A stretch of DNA of 36,046 nt from Bacteroidales bacterium (GTDB lineage Bacteria; Bacteroidota; Bacteroidia; Bacteroidales; P3), in contig JAFTBM010000005.1 of the NCBI GenBank assembly GCA_017455205.1, forward strand, positions 1 through 36,046. The letters are read 5' to 3'. Positions 23,145 to 31,437 of this stretch are shown piece after piece; position 1 is the first letter of the stretch, and the number at the start of each line of letters is the position of its first letter. The notes beneath the pieces were generated by a model. That model made no database searches. It was not told the origin of the DNA and was given only the letters and a program-made list of their open reading frames with translations. The position numbers and the translations under genes are program-made.

Positions 23145-23198
23145 CTCCGTATCCACTCCGTATCCACTCCGTATCCACTCCGTATCAAGTCCGTATTC
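23145..23198 (-). repeat. 11-bp tandem array B, inverted copy of array A
   Basis: Three exact units CTCCGTATCCA (23145-23177), a variant CTCCGTATCAA (23178-23188) and a divergent unit GTCCGTATTC. Read on the minus strand this is the same order as array A at 100-152: divergent unit first, then GATACGGAG-type units. The flank on the divergent side also matches in both copies (a CCG...TTTTCTCC segment), so the repeat unit is larger than the array itself. Confidence 0.9.
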
Positions 23199-23316
23199 GG
23201 ACGGAGAAAATACGGCGAGGATACCCCTCGTCTACGTCTCATCTCCCTCCCGAGTGTCAGCGACTAATTTCTCCCGACGTTTTTCCACACAGAGAGGCAA
23301 AATAGATTTTTTTTCG

Positions 23317-23324
23317 TAACTTTG
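23317..23324 (+). promoter_or_regulatory. Bacteroidota -7 promoter element (TAACTTTG) for the GroES-like gene
   Basis: TAACTTTG followed by GCAC, 26 nt upstream of the start codon, sits after an A/T-rich block. No clear -33 TTTG is present; a T run occupies the upstream side. Confidence 0.7.
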
Positions 23325-23350
23325 CACATTCGAATGCAGAAAGAGCTGCC

Positions 23351-23710
23351 ATGAAAGAAAGCAATATCGACAAACTGATAGTGGTCGGCGACCGCGTGCT
23401 GATTGCCCCCGCTATGGCCACCCGCAAGACCAAAGGCGGACTGCTGCTGCCAGCAGGCTACCAGGAGAAAGAGGAGGTGCAGACGGGCTACATCGTCAAG
23501 TGCGGTCCTGGCTTCCCGCTGCCCTCCACCGACGAGGGCGAAGCCTGGCGCCCGAGCGACGGTGAGCCGCGCTACCTGCCATTGCAGGTGCACCCAGGCG
23601 ATATGGCCATATTCCTGCTCAAAAACGCCGTAGAGCTCAAATACGACGGCGAAAAATACTTCATCGTCCCCCAAAGCGGCATCCTGATGGTGGAGCGCGA
23701 CGAAGACTGA
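23351..23710 (+). CDS. Divergent GroES-family co-chaperonin-like protein (119 aa)
   Basis: The fold of GroES is recognisable: VVGDRVLIAP at the start, RKTKGGLLLPAGYQEKEEVQTGYIV corresponding to the mobile loop and following strand, and a C-terminal KYFIVPQSGILMVER. GroES is usually about 90-97 residues; here about 25 extra residues, including STDEGEAWRPSDGEPR, sit between the loop and the C-terminal strands. No groEL lies next to it, so this is not the canonical groESL operon copy. It has its own promoter-like element. It may be a specialised co-chaperonin or a protein that borrows the fold. The low-GC restriction-modification pair begins 23 nt after its stop. Confidence 0.82.
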   Translation: MKESNIDKLIVVGDRVLIAPAMATRKTKGGLLLPAGYQEKEEVQTGYIVKCGPGFPLPSTDEGEAWRPSDGEPRYLPLQVHPGDMAIFLLKNAVELKYDGEKYFIVPQSGILMVERDED

Positions 23711-23733
23711 CCGCCGAGAATGATTGAACCTGT

Positions 23734-24819
23734 ATGAGTGACAGTGAAATTATAGCAATCGTAAACAGTATCATCAACGGTGATCAACGTTTCGGTTTTC
23801 TCAATGGCAACTCTGCCGATGTTTTGAAACATCTACCAAACGAATCCGTTAATTGCATAATCACCTCACCCCCTTACTGGGCACAAAGGGAGTATGACAT
23901 TGAAGAGGAAGACAAAGAAATGGAGATTGGACGCGAGGAGGATTATGGGAAATATGTTCAGTCTCTGCGTGATGTATTTTGTGAAGCCAAGAGAGTTCTC
24001 AAAAAGGATGGTTCTCTGTGGTTAAACATCGGGGATAAGTATCATAATAAAGCATTGATGGGTATGCCATGGAGGGTTGCCCTGTCATTGATGGATGACG
24101 GTTGGATTCTCCGCAATGATATTATTTGGGATAAGATGAAAGGAACACAGAGTTGTCGTGATAGATTCCGTGATGTATATGAACATTTCTTTCATTTTGT
24201 CAAAAGCCCCAAATACTATTATGATGCAGATAGCATAAGGGTCATTTCTCCAAGAAAACCCAAAAAAGTCAATGGAGAAATGGTATCAGCGACTGGTGTG
24301 AGCGGAAAACGGTATAAACGGTTAATAGAAGAAAGCACAGAACTTACAGAAATGGAAAAAGCCGCTGCAACAAGAGCCCTCGAGGATACGCTAACTCAAC
24401 TAATGAATGGAGAAATCGTTGACTTCAGAATGACATTGAGAGGAACACAACGCACATATCATAGCGACAACTCCAATGTTAGCGGACGGGCAAAAGAATT
24501 AGAGAACAAGGGGTTCTTCATTATGAAAATGAGTAGTAAGGGATTCCTACCATCTGACATTTGGAGAATAACCCCGGAAGACACGTGGCGTAAAGATGAG
24601 CATTATGCAGTATTCCCTGAAGAATTGTTGCAAAATCCGATATTAGCGACATGCCCTCATGATGGAATTGTATTGGACACCTTTTCTGGCACAGGAAGTA
24701 CTATCGCCGCCGCACTTAAACTTGGCCGCAAAGGTATCGGTATCGATTTAAGCAACAAATACATTGAAATTGCCAAACGAAGAGTATCTAACACATCATA
24801 TACATTACCGTTGTTATGA
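23734..24819 (+). CDS. Type II DNA methyltransferase, probable N4-cytosine (361 aa)
   Basis: Motif IV is TSPPYW (Thr44-Trp49), a form common in N4-cytosine methyltransferases. The SAM-binding motif comes late, DTFSGTGSTIAAALKLGRKGIGID starting at Asp315, giving the order of class beta enzymes. Between them, RVLKKDGSLWLNIGD and GWILRNDIIWDK are typical of the N4/N6 methylase family. A variable region (about 185-290) should read the target sequence. The gene overlaps the nuclease gene by 4 nt, so the two form a restriction-modification pair in which this enzyme protects host DNA. N6-adenine modification is not excluded. Low GC and different codon use suggest recent transfer. Confidence 0.9.
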   Translation: MSDSEIIAIVNSIINGDQRFGFLNGNSADVLKHLPNESVNCIITSPPYWAQREYDIEEEDKEMEIGREEDYGKYVQSLRDVFCEAKRVLKKDGSLWLNIGDKYHNKALMGMPWRVALSLMDDGWILRNDIIWDKMKGTQSCRDRFRDVYEHFFHFVKSPKYYYDADSIRVISPRKPKKVNGEMVSATGVSGKRYKRLIEESTELTEMEKAAATRALEDTLTQLMNGEIVDFRMTLRGTQRTYHSDNSNVSGRAKELENKGFFIMKMSSKGFLPSDIWRITPEDTWRKDEHYAVFPEELLQNPILATCPHDGIVLDTFSGTGSTIAAALKLGRKGIGIDLSNKYIEIAKRRVSNTSYTLPLL

Positions 24820-25703
24820 AAAAGCCTGATATCAAAAAGTTCCCAACAGAAATGTTCGGATGTCCTTATATCGGACAAGAAAAAGCACTTAAACTTGCAT
24901 TACGACAGCAATACTGCAAGTATATTCATGGAACTTGCGTAAAACCGCGTAAAAGCGAGCCCGATGTGAAAGTCGGAATATGTAGTGTTGGATATAAAGG
25001 TGAGTTCTTAAAGGAATATACCCCCGTCATTTTATGCCCTCAACGACTAAAAGAAGACACGCTTTTCGAAACCATTCGCGAGAAATATTTGGGTTCATGG
25101 AAAAACGTAGAATGGATTCCGGAAGTGAATATTGGAGCCGGTGGGAGTGTCGATTATGTGGCAGTAACAAGAGATGATAAAGGGCGAATACTGGATTTCC
25201 TGTGTGTAGAGTTACAAGCTGCTGGCACTACCGGGTCACCATACCAGGCAATTCTGGACTACAAAAAGAATGGAAAGTTCTTGCAAAACAGTTACCGTTT
25301 TGGAATCAACTGGGCAAACGAGTTTTCAAAAACCATGATGCAACAGGCGTACAAGAAAGGTAAAATTGTAGAACATTGGCATCGTAAAATCGTCTTTGCT
25401 GTACAGGATGTTGCAATGGATTTTATTCGCAGTTCGTCTAACACAAGCCGACTAACGAAATGCAACCCTTCTTTACCTGTTGATTTCTGCACCTTCAAGT
25501 TGGTATGGAGCGATACCCACAGTGCTTGGCTAATGCATTTCGACAACATTGTGAGTACTGATATTGAAGGGATAAATCTTATTCTCGGTGGAGCTGATGT
25601 TGACCTTTACCCGACAGAAGAAGAGTTTATCTTGAACATTGTCAAGAAAGGTATTTCAGATGGTATCTTTGATAGTGAAACATATAGAAAACTGTATTTT
25701 TAA
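24816..25703 (+). CDS. NotI-like type II restriction endonuclease (295 aa)
   Basis: The N-terminal part follows the NotI-family pattern: EMFGCPY, then four cysteines at 34, 41, 56 (GICSV) and 74 (LCPQR), which could bind iron as in NotI. The nuclease core is read as a PD-(D/E)XK variant: Asp113 in GGSVDYVAV and Glu132-x-Gln134 in FLCVELQAAGTTG, with Gln in the place of the usual Lys. Cleavage of unmethylated DNA at a specific site is expected. Whether the site is that of NotI is unknown. It overlaps the methyltransferase by 4 nt and shares its low GC. Assignment rests on motif reading, and a more remote restriction family is possible. Confidence 0.75.
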   Translation: MKKPDIKKFPTEMFGCPYIGQEKALKLALRQQYCKYIHGTCVKPRKSEPDVKVGICSVGYKGEFLKEYTPVILCPQRLKEDTLFETIREKYLGSWKNVEWIPEVNIGAGGSVDYVAVTRDDKGRILDFLCVELQAAGTTGSPYQAILDYKKNGKFLQNSYRFGINWANEFSKTMMQQAYKKGKIVEHWHRKIVFAVQDVAMDFIRSSSNTSRLTKCNPSLPVDFCTFKLVWSDTHSAWLMHFDNIVSTDIEGINLILGGADVDLYPTEEEFILNIVKKGISDGIFDSETYRKLYF

Positions 25704-25732
25704 GGGTAGAGACGACGAAAACAATAGCGACC

Positions 25733-28327
25733 ATGACAAGCAAAGAGATACGCAAAGCATTCCTCGACTTCTTCGAGGGCAAAGGCCACCACGTGGTACC
25801 CAGCGCACCGATGGTGGTGAAGAACGACCCCACGCTGATGTTCACCAACGCGGGGATGAACCAGTTTAAGGACATATTCCTCGGCAACCAAACACCCGAG
25901 TGGCCACGTGCCACCGACAGCCAGAAGTGCCTCCGCGTCAGCGGCAAGCACAACGACCTGGAGGAGGTGGGGCACGACACCTACCACCACACCATGTTCG
26001 AGATGTTGGGCAATTGGAGCTTCGGCGACTACTTCAAGCGCGAGGCCATCGCCTACGCTTGGGAGTTCTTGACCGAGGTGATGAAAATCAACAAGGATTG
26101 GCTCTACGTCACCGTCTTCGGTGGCGACGAGAAGGAGGGACTCCCGATGGACACCGAGGCCTACGACTTCTGGAAAGCCCACATCAGCGAGGAGCGCATA
26201 CTCAAAGGCAGCAAGAAAGACAACTTCTGGGAGATGGGCGAACAAGGCCCCTGCGGCCCGTGCTCGGAAATCCACGTAGACCTGCGCCCCGAAGAAGAGA
26301 AAGCACTGGTGGCGGGCAAGGACTTGGTGAACATGGACAATCCGCTGGTGATTGAGATATGGAACCTGGTGTTCATGCAGTTCAACCGCAAAGCCGACGG
26401 CAGCCTTGAACCGCTGAAGGCCAAGCATATCGACACAGGCATGGGCTTCGAGCGCCTCTGCATGGTGATGCAAGGCAAGCGCTCCAACTACGACACCGAC
26501 GTCTTCCAACCCCTAATACAGGCATTGGCCTCGCGGGCTGGCAAAGTCTACGGTCAAGACACCGCCACAGATGTGGCTTTGCGAGTGTGCGCCGACCACC
26601 TGCGGGCGGTCAGCTTCTCGATAGCCGATGGCCAGTTGCCCTCCAACGTCAAGGCAGGCTACGTCATCCGCCGCATCCTGCGCCGTGCCGTGCGCTATGG
26701 CTACACCTTCCTCGGCTTTGGCGAACCCTTCCTGCATACGCTGGTATCCACGCTGGTGGAGCAAATGGGTGGGCAATTCCCCGAGTTGCAGAAGCAGCAG
26801 AGCCTCATCGAGCGCATCATCATGGAGGAGGAGCAAGCCTTCCTGCGCACCTTGGCAGGGGGCATACGTCGTTTCGAGGAATATGCAGCCAAATGCAGCA
26901 CCTCGGTGGTAGATGGTGCATTTGCCTTTGAGCTTTTCGACACCTATGGTTTCCCCATCGACCTCACGCAGTTGCTGGCTGCCGAGAAAGGGTTGACGGT
27001 AGACATGGAAGGCTTCCACCATGGCTTGCAGGAGCAGAAAGAACGCAGCCGCGGTGCAGCACGGGTGGAGAGCGACGACTGGGTGGAGCTGATGCCTGGC
27101 ATAGAGCAGGAGTTTGTAGGCTACGACGTGCTGGAATGCGAGGTACATATCGCACGCTATCGAAAGGTAAAACAGAAAGAGAAGGAATACTATCAGCTGG
27201 TCTTCGACCGCACACCCTTCTATGGCGAAAGTGGCGGTCAGGCTGGCGACACAGGCATATTGCGAGGTGAGAACATCGAAGTGAGAATTATCAACACAAA
27301 GAAAGAAAACGGCCTGACGGTGCACATCGTTGAGCAGTTGCCAGCCGACATAGAAGCCACGCTCCGAGCCTCTGTCGATGGCCACCGCAGGCAGGCCACA
27401 GCCTGCAACCACACGGCAACCCACCTCATGCACTACGCCCTGCGGCAGGTACTGGGAACGCACGTGGAGCAGAAAGGATCAAGCGTGGACAGCGAGCGAC
27501 TCCGCTTCGACTTTAGCCACTTTGCCAAGCTTACCCCCGAGGAGGTACGCGAGGTAGAGCATCGCGTCAATGCCATGATTCGTGCCTGCATCCCCCTCGA
27601 CGAACATCGCGCCATGCCCATCGAGGAGGCTCGCAAGTTGGGTGCCATGGCCCTCTTCGGCGAGAAATACGGCGACCGAGTAAGGGTGGTACGCTATGGA
27701 GAGAGCGTAGAATTCTGCGGCGGCACCCACGTCGCCAATACGGGCATGATAGGCTCGTTCCGCATCGTCAGCGAAAGTGCTGTGGCCGCAGGTATGCGTC
27801 GCATCGAAGCCATCACAGCCGAAGCCGCCAACGCCTATGCCGACCAGCAGCAAGACCAACTCGCTGTACTGGCCAGCCTATTCAAGGGCACCAAAGACAT
27901 AGCAGCCTCCATCGCCCGCCTGCAATCCGACAACGAGCAATTGAGAGCCACCCTCGACCAAATGCAGCGCGAAAAAGCCGAGGGCATCGCCCGCGACATC
28001 GTCTCACGCCTCGCAGCTGCACCTACCCTCGTGGAACGTGCAGCCTACGACGTCAATACCATCAAAGATGCCCTCATCGCCCTGCGTCCACAGCACCCCG
28101 ATATGGCGGTAGTACTGGGCAGCGTGAACGATGGCAAACCCGCCCTGCTGGTAGTGCTGGGCGAGAACCGAGTGGCTGCTGGCCTCAACGCGAGCCAGAT
28201 AGTACGCACACTCGGCAAAGAAATACAGGGCGGCGGTGGCGGACAAGCACACGTAGCCACCGCAGGCGGTCGCAACCCCGATGGCCTCGACTCCGCACTC
28301 GCTTCCGCCACAGCCATGCTCCAATAG
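25733..28327 (+). CDS. alaS: Alanine--tRNA ligase AlaS (864 aa)
   Basis: A full-length class II synthetase that charges tRNA-Ala. The catalytic domain begins at about residue 5 with FLDFFEGKGHHVVPSAP and continues with TNAGMNQFKDIFLG and YHHTMFEMLGNWSFGDYFK (motif 2 region). The editing domain shows its zinc-site residues, His560 and His564 in CNHTATHLMH and Cys662 and His666 in CGGTHVAN. The C-terminal region with GGGGGQAHVATAGG belongs to the C-Ala domain. Length matches bacterial AlaS (about 870). The ATG at 25733 is well placed. The tgt gene begins 2 nt after the stop, so the two are probably co-transcribed. It follows the low-GC restriction block with a 29-nt gap, so its original promoter may have been displaced by that insertion. 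Confidence 0.97.
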   Translation: MTSKEIRKAFLDFFEGKGHHVVPSAPMVVKNDPTLMFTNAGMNQFKDIFLGNQTPEWPRATDSQKCLRVSGKHNDLEEVGHDTYHHTMFEMLGNWSFGDYFKREAIAYAWEFLTEVMKINKDWLYVTVFGGDEKEGLPMDTEAYDFWKAHISEERILKGSKKDNFWEMGEQGPCGPCSEIHVDLRPEEEKALVAGKDLVNMDNPLVIEIWNLVFMQFNRKADGSLEPLKAKHIDTGMGFERLCMVMQGKRSNYDTDVFQPLIQALASRAGKVYGQDTATDVALRVCADHLRAVSFSIADGQLPSNVKAGYVIRRILRRAVRYGYTFLGFGEPFLHTLVSTLVEQMGGQFPELQKQQSLIERIIMEEEQAFLRTLAGGIRRFEEYAAKCSTSVVDGAFAFELFDTYGFPIDLTQLLAAEKGLTVDMEGFHHGLQEQKERSRGAARVESDDWVELMPGIEQEFVGYDVLECEVHIARYRKVKQKEKEYYQLVFDRTPFYGESGGQAGDTGILRGENIEVRIINTKKENGLTVHIVEQLPADIEATLRASVDGHRRQATACNHTATHLMHYALRQVLGTHVEQKGSSVDSERLRFDFSHFAKLTPEEVREVEHRVNAMIRACIPLDEHRAMPIEEARKLGAMALFGEKYGDRVRVVRYGESVEFCGGTHVANTGMIGSFRIVSESAVAAGMRRIEAITAEAANAYADQQQDQLAVLASLFKGTKDIAASIARLQSDNEQLRATLDQMQREKAEGIARDIVSRLAAAPTLVERAAYDVNTIKDALIALRPQHPDMAVVLGSVNDGKPALLVVLGENRVAAGLNASQIVRTLGKEIQGGGGGQAHVATAGGRNPDGLDSALASATAMLQ

Positions 28328-28329
28328 CC

Positions 28330-29475
28330 ATGATGCAACGGCTGACATTCGACCTTGATGCCACCTGTGGCAACGCCCGTGCCGGCACAATCCACACCGA
28401 CCATGGCGAGATCACCACGCCGATATTTATGCCCGTCGGCACCGCTGGCACAGTCAAAGCCGTCCACCGCCACGAACTGATTGACGATGTGCAGGCTCAA
28501 ATCATCCTCGGCAACACCTACCACCTCTACCTTCGCCCCGGCTGCGACATACTGCGCCTTGCAGGCGGCCTCCATCAATTCAGCGGCTGGCCACGACCAT
28601 TGCTCACCGACAGTGGCGGCTTCCAAGTATTCTCCCTCGCCCAAAACCGCAAAATCAAGGAAGAAGGCTGCACATTCCGCAGCCATATCGATGGCAGTAA
28701 GCACCTCTTCACCCCCGAGAGCGTGATGGACATCCAGCGCGTAATCGGAGCCGACATCATCATGGCCTTCGACGAATGCGCCCCGGGCGACAGCGGCCAC
28801 CGCTACGCCGAGCAATCCATGCGTCTCACCCACCGCTGGCTTGACCGCTGCCTGGCACGCTTTGCTACCACCGAACCCCTCTACGGCCACCACCAGGCTC
28901 TCTTCCCCATCGTCCAAGGTTGCCAATACGCCGACCTCCGTCGCCAATCGGCAGAATACATAGCCTCGAAAGAACCCGAAGGCTGTGCCATCGGAGGGTT
29001 GGCCGTGGGCGAACCCACCGAGGTGATGTACAGCATGATTGAGGTGGTCAACGCCATCCTCCCCCAAGACCGCCCCCGCTACCTCATGGGCGTCGGCACC
29101 CCACAAAACCTGCTCGAAGCCATTGAGCGTGGCGTAGATATGTTCGACTGCGTCATGCCTACCCGCAACGGACGCAACGGCCTGCTCTTCACCGCCCACG
29201 GCACCATCAATATCAAAAACAAGAAGTGGGAAGACTGCTTCGACAGCCTCAACAGCCTCCTCCTACCGCCCACCTCTCCCTTCCCCGACCCCTACACCCT
29301 CGCCTACCTCCACCACCTCATCCGTGCCGAAGAACTCCTCGGCCTCCAGATATGCTCCCTCTTCAACCTCAAATTCTACCTCTGGCTTACAGGCGAAGCC
29401 CGACGCCACATCATCGACGGCACCTACCCCGCCTGGAAAGCCTCCCTCCTCCCCCAACTCGGCCACCGAATCTAA
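28330..29475 (+). CDS. tgt: tRNA-guanine transglycosylase (queuosine pathway), 381 aa
   Basis: Exchanges guanine for the queuosine precursor preQ1 at position 34 of GUN tRNAs. TPIFMPVGTAGTVK starts the barrel; LLTDSGGFQVFSL carries the first catalytic Asp; IVQGCQYADLR and GGLAVGEP are the substrate-binding loops. FDCVMPTRNGRNG contains the nucleophile Asp273. The usual zinc cysteines (CxCxxC) near the C-terminus are not visible: at that place the sequence reads PPTSPFPDPYTLAYLHHL, keeping only the His side. Loss of these cysteines may be lineage-wide in Bacteroidota, and I cannot check that. Length is normal. It follows alaS by 2 nt, and a short secreted protein gene follows 24 nt later. Confidence 0.95.
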   Translation: MMQRLTFDLDATCGNARAGTIHTDHGEITTPIFMPVGTAGTVKAVHRHELIDDVQAQIILGNTYHLYLRPGCDILRLAGGLHQFSGWPRPLLTDSGGFQVFSLAQNRKIKEEGCTFRSHIDGSKHLFTPESVMDIQRVIGADIIMAFDECAPGDSGHRYAEQSMRLTHRWLDRCLARFATTEPLYGHHQALFPIVQGCQYADLRRQSAEYIASKEPEGCAIGGLAVGEPTEVMYSMIEVVNAILPQDRPRYLMGVGTPQNLLEAIERGVDMFDCVMPTRNGRNGLLFTAHGTINIKNKKWEDCFDSLNSLLLPPTSPFPDPYTLAYLHHLIRAEELLGLQICSLFNLKFYLWLTGEARRHIIDGTYPAWKASLLPQLGHRI

Positions 29476-29499
29476 CCCAACCCAAACCGTATCCCCACC

Positions 29500-30144
29500 A
29501 TGAAAAGACAACTCTTCATCCTGATAGCCCTCGCCGCCATCAGCATTGGCCACGCCCAGACAATCGGCCTCGAAACCACCGAACAATTCAAAGAAATGGT
29601 ACGCTACTGCTGCGACCTCCACCCCGGAGCCAAGCGAGCCTCAATCGACGACTGCCTTCCCCTACTCATGCGCGACGGACTGGAACGTACCACCATCACC
29701 ACCAGCCCCGACTCCACCCTGCACCACCACCACTACCCACGACTCGAAGGCGAAGACACCGTCTGCCTCATCCTCTCCACACTCCGCGACACCGTCTACA
29801 CCGTCAGCGGCCTCCTTACCAGCAGCGACACCACCCGCGCCATCGCCCTCATCCTCCAAGCCGACACCATCCAATCAGAAATCGCCCAAGAGCTGGGCTG
29901 CACCCGCTACAACGGCTCAATCAAAGGTGCCATCGGCCAATTCCACCGCAATCACGACCAAATCACAGCCCTCCTCGCCACCGCCACTGCCAGCCAAATA
30001 AGCCAAATAAGCCAAACTTGGCGCACCCCCGATGGCACCATCTCCGTCGCCCTCACCTACCGCAACCCACTACTGCCCAACAAAAAGCACACAGCCACCG
30101 ACCGCATCCAACTCACCCTCACCGTAACCAACACCTCAAACTAA
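29500..30144 (+). CDS. Secreted or periplasmic protein of unknown function (214 aa)
   Basis: The ATG at 29500 begins a typical signal peptide, MKRQLFILIALAAISIGHAQ, with probable cleavage after Ala19-Gln20. The mature part is mixed, with an N-terminal segment containing YCCDLHPGAKRASIDDC (three cysteines within 16 residues, possible disulfide or metal binding) and a C-terminal part of alternating hydrophobic residues consistent with beta strands. No membrane segment or T9SS tail is visible, and I recognise no family. Codon use is C-rich like the preceding tgt, so it is probably native and co-transcribed with alaS-tgt. A weak hairpin GCTGTTAATAGC lies about 20 nt after the stop. Confidence 0.6.
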   Translation: MKRQLFILIALAAISIGHAQTIGLETTEQFKEMVRYCCDLHPGAKRASIDDCLPLLMRDGLERTTITTSPDSTLHHHHYPRLEGEDTVCLILSTLRDTVYTVSGLLTSSDTTRAIALILQADTIQSEIAQELGCTRYNGSIKGAIGQFHRNHDQITALLATATASQISQISQTWRTPDGTISVALTYRNPLLPNKKHTATDRIQLTLTVTNTSN

Positions 30145-30226
30145 CCCACCCCCAAAACGCAAGGCTGTTAATAGCTCTGTTGATATTTTTCCACCTCCCA
30201 CCACCACAAAAGCAAGCAAAAGTCAG

Positions 30227-30234
30227 TAACTTTG
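30227..30234 (+). promoter_or_regulatory. Bacteroidota -7 promoter element (TAACTTTG)
   Basis: TAACTTTG followed by GCAC, 23 nt before the glycosyltransferase start codon, in an AT-richer gap between two C-rich genes. No good -33 TTTG is seen. Confidence 0.7.
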
Positions 30235-30257
30235 CACCGAATATACACCCACTACAA

Positions 30258-31430
30258 ATGTTCGATTTCAGCTGCTTTCTCACTGACACCTACGCCATTG
30301 CGCTAACCTCTGCGCTGCTCCTTGCACTCCTCTACCTCTGCCTCTACTATGGCCTCTACCACATGCGCGTTGGCCGACACCACCCCGCACCGTCCCCCGA
30401 TGCACCCGCCGATAGTGCACTCCCGCCCATCAGCGTAGTGCTCACCGCCATGAACGACTCCGCCTGGCTCAAAGAAAACCTCGTCTACCTCCTCGAACAA
30501 GACTACCCCGACTTCGAAATCGTAGTCGTCGACTACATCTCGCAGGACGACACCCAATTCGTCCTCAAACTCCTCAGCGACTACTACCCCAATCTCAAAA
30601 TCGTCTCCTTCAAAGGCGACCAGACCCTCAAAGAAGACGTCAACCTCTTCCAAGGCAAAAAATACCCCCTCTCCATCGGCATCAAATGTGCCAAAAACGA
30701 CATCCTCCTGCTCGCCGACCCCGACTGCATCCCTCAAAACCCGCACTGGCTGCACGGCATGGTCGAAGGCTACCAGAAAACAGGTACCCAAATCGTGGCA
30801 GGCTACTGCGGCATCACCCGCACCAAGACCCCACTCGGCTGGCTTCAGCAATACGACAACCTCGCCTACAGCGCCCACTACCTCGGCAGCATCCTCCTCG
30901 GCCATCCCTACACCGCCTCGGGTCGCAACCTCAGCTACCGCCGCTCCTTCTTTTTCCAACAAGGAGGCTTTATCAGCCACTACGACGTAGCCGACGGTGC
31001 CGACGACCTCTTCGTCTACCAAAACGCTCGGAAAGACAACATCGCCATCAGCATCGAACCCCAAGCCTGCCTCGCAGCCGACCCCTACCGCACCTTTGGC
31101 CAATGGCACGAAAGCCGTCGCCGACGCGTAGCCACCCGCAACCGCCACTCCCTCGCCTCGCGCCTGGCCGAACAACTCCCCACCCTCGCCAACCTCCTCT
31201 TCTACGCAGCCGCCACGCTCCTGCTCCTCCAAGCCTGCCTACCCTGGCCAGTCGTCGCCATCCTCGTCGCACTCAAATGGGCATGGCAAATCATCTGCTT
31301 CTCGCGCCTCACCCGTCGCTTCCACGGCGGCTGGATACACTGGGCAGCACCGCTGATGGAAATATATTTCATCATCGCCAATACTATCCTGCTACTTCTG
31401 CCGTTACGCAATAACAAACGATTCAAATAA
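30258..31430 (+). CDS. Membrane-bound family 2 glycosyltransferase (390 aa)
   Basis: The ATG at 30258 follows a promoter-like element; the frame is open far upstream into tgt, but that part is Pro/His/Arg-rich shadow sequence. Residues about 10-35 are an N-terminal membrane segment. A GT2 (GT-A) domain follows with ISVVLTAMND, FEIVVVDYISQDDT, ILLLADPDCIP (the metal-binding DxD-like motif), YTASGRNLSYRR, DVADGADDLFV and a QWHESRRRRV acceptor-site-like motif. Two or three C-terminal hydrophobic segments (about 310-385) return it to the membrane. Such enzymes use nucleotide sugars to build polysaccharide or glycolipid, and the sugar is unknown. The sigma gene begins 7 nt after the stop. Confidence 0.9.
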   Translation: MFDFSCFLTDTYAIALTSALLLALLYLCLYYGLYHMRVGRHHPAPSPDAPADSALPPISVVLTAMNDSAWLKENLVYLLEQDYPDFEIVVVDYISQDDTQFVLKLLSDYYPNLKIVSFKGDQTLKEDVNLFQGKKYPLSIGIKCAKNDILLLADPDCIPQNPHWLHGMVEGYQKTGTQIVAGYCGITRTKTPLGWLQQYDNLAYSAHYLGSILLGHPYTASGRNLSYRRSFFFQQGGFISHYDVADGADDLFVYQNARKDNIAISIEPQACLAADPYRTFGQWHESRRRRVATRNRHSLASRLAEQLPTLANLLFYAAATLLLLQACLPWPVVAILVALKWAWQIICFSRLTRRFHGGWIHWAAPLMEIYFIIANTILLLLPLRNNKRFK

Positions 31431-31437
31431 CACGGCA

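Larger units (their letters stand above)
22978..23350. other. Intergenic region with inverted copy of the 11-bp array and a promoter
   Basis: No gene is seen. A C-rich stretch is followed by 11-bp array B (23145-23198), a small hairpin CCGTATT/AATACGG (23191-23215), GCGAGG/CCTCG-type pairing just after, an A/T-rich block and the GroES promoter at 23317. Confidence 0.65.
23711..25732. other. Low-GC inserted block carrying a restriction-modification system
   Basis: The two genes in this block have roughly 32-52% GC in lines counted by eye, against about 60-67% in flanking alaS. They use many A/T-ending codons and AGA/AGG. The shift occurs abruptly just after the GroES-like stop and just before alaS. 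No transposase, integrase, inverted ends or clear target duplication was seen. Confidence 0.75.

Noticed and set aside
23711-25732. Wider defence island or prophage around the restriction pair
   Set aside because: Only two foreign-looking genes are present, flanked directly by housekeeping-type genes; no integrase, transposase or phage gene was seen.
29226-30257. N-terminal extension of the glycosyltransferase frame into tgt and the secreted-protein gene
   Set aside because: The extension is Pro/His/Arg-rich nonsense overlapping two real genes; a promoter and a sensible ATG sit at 30258.
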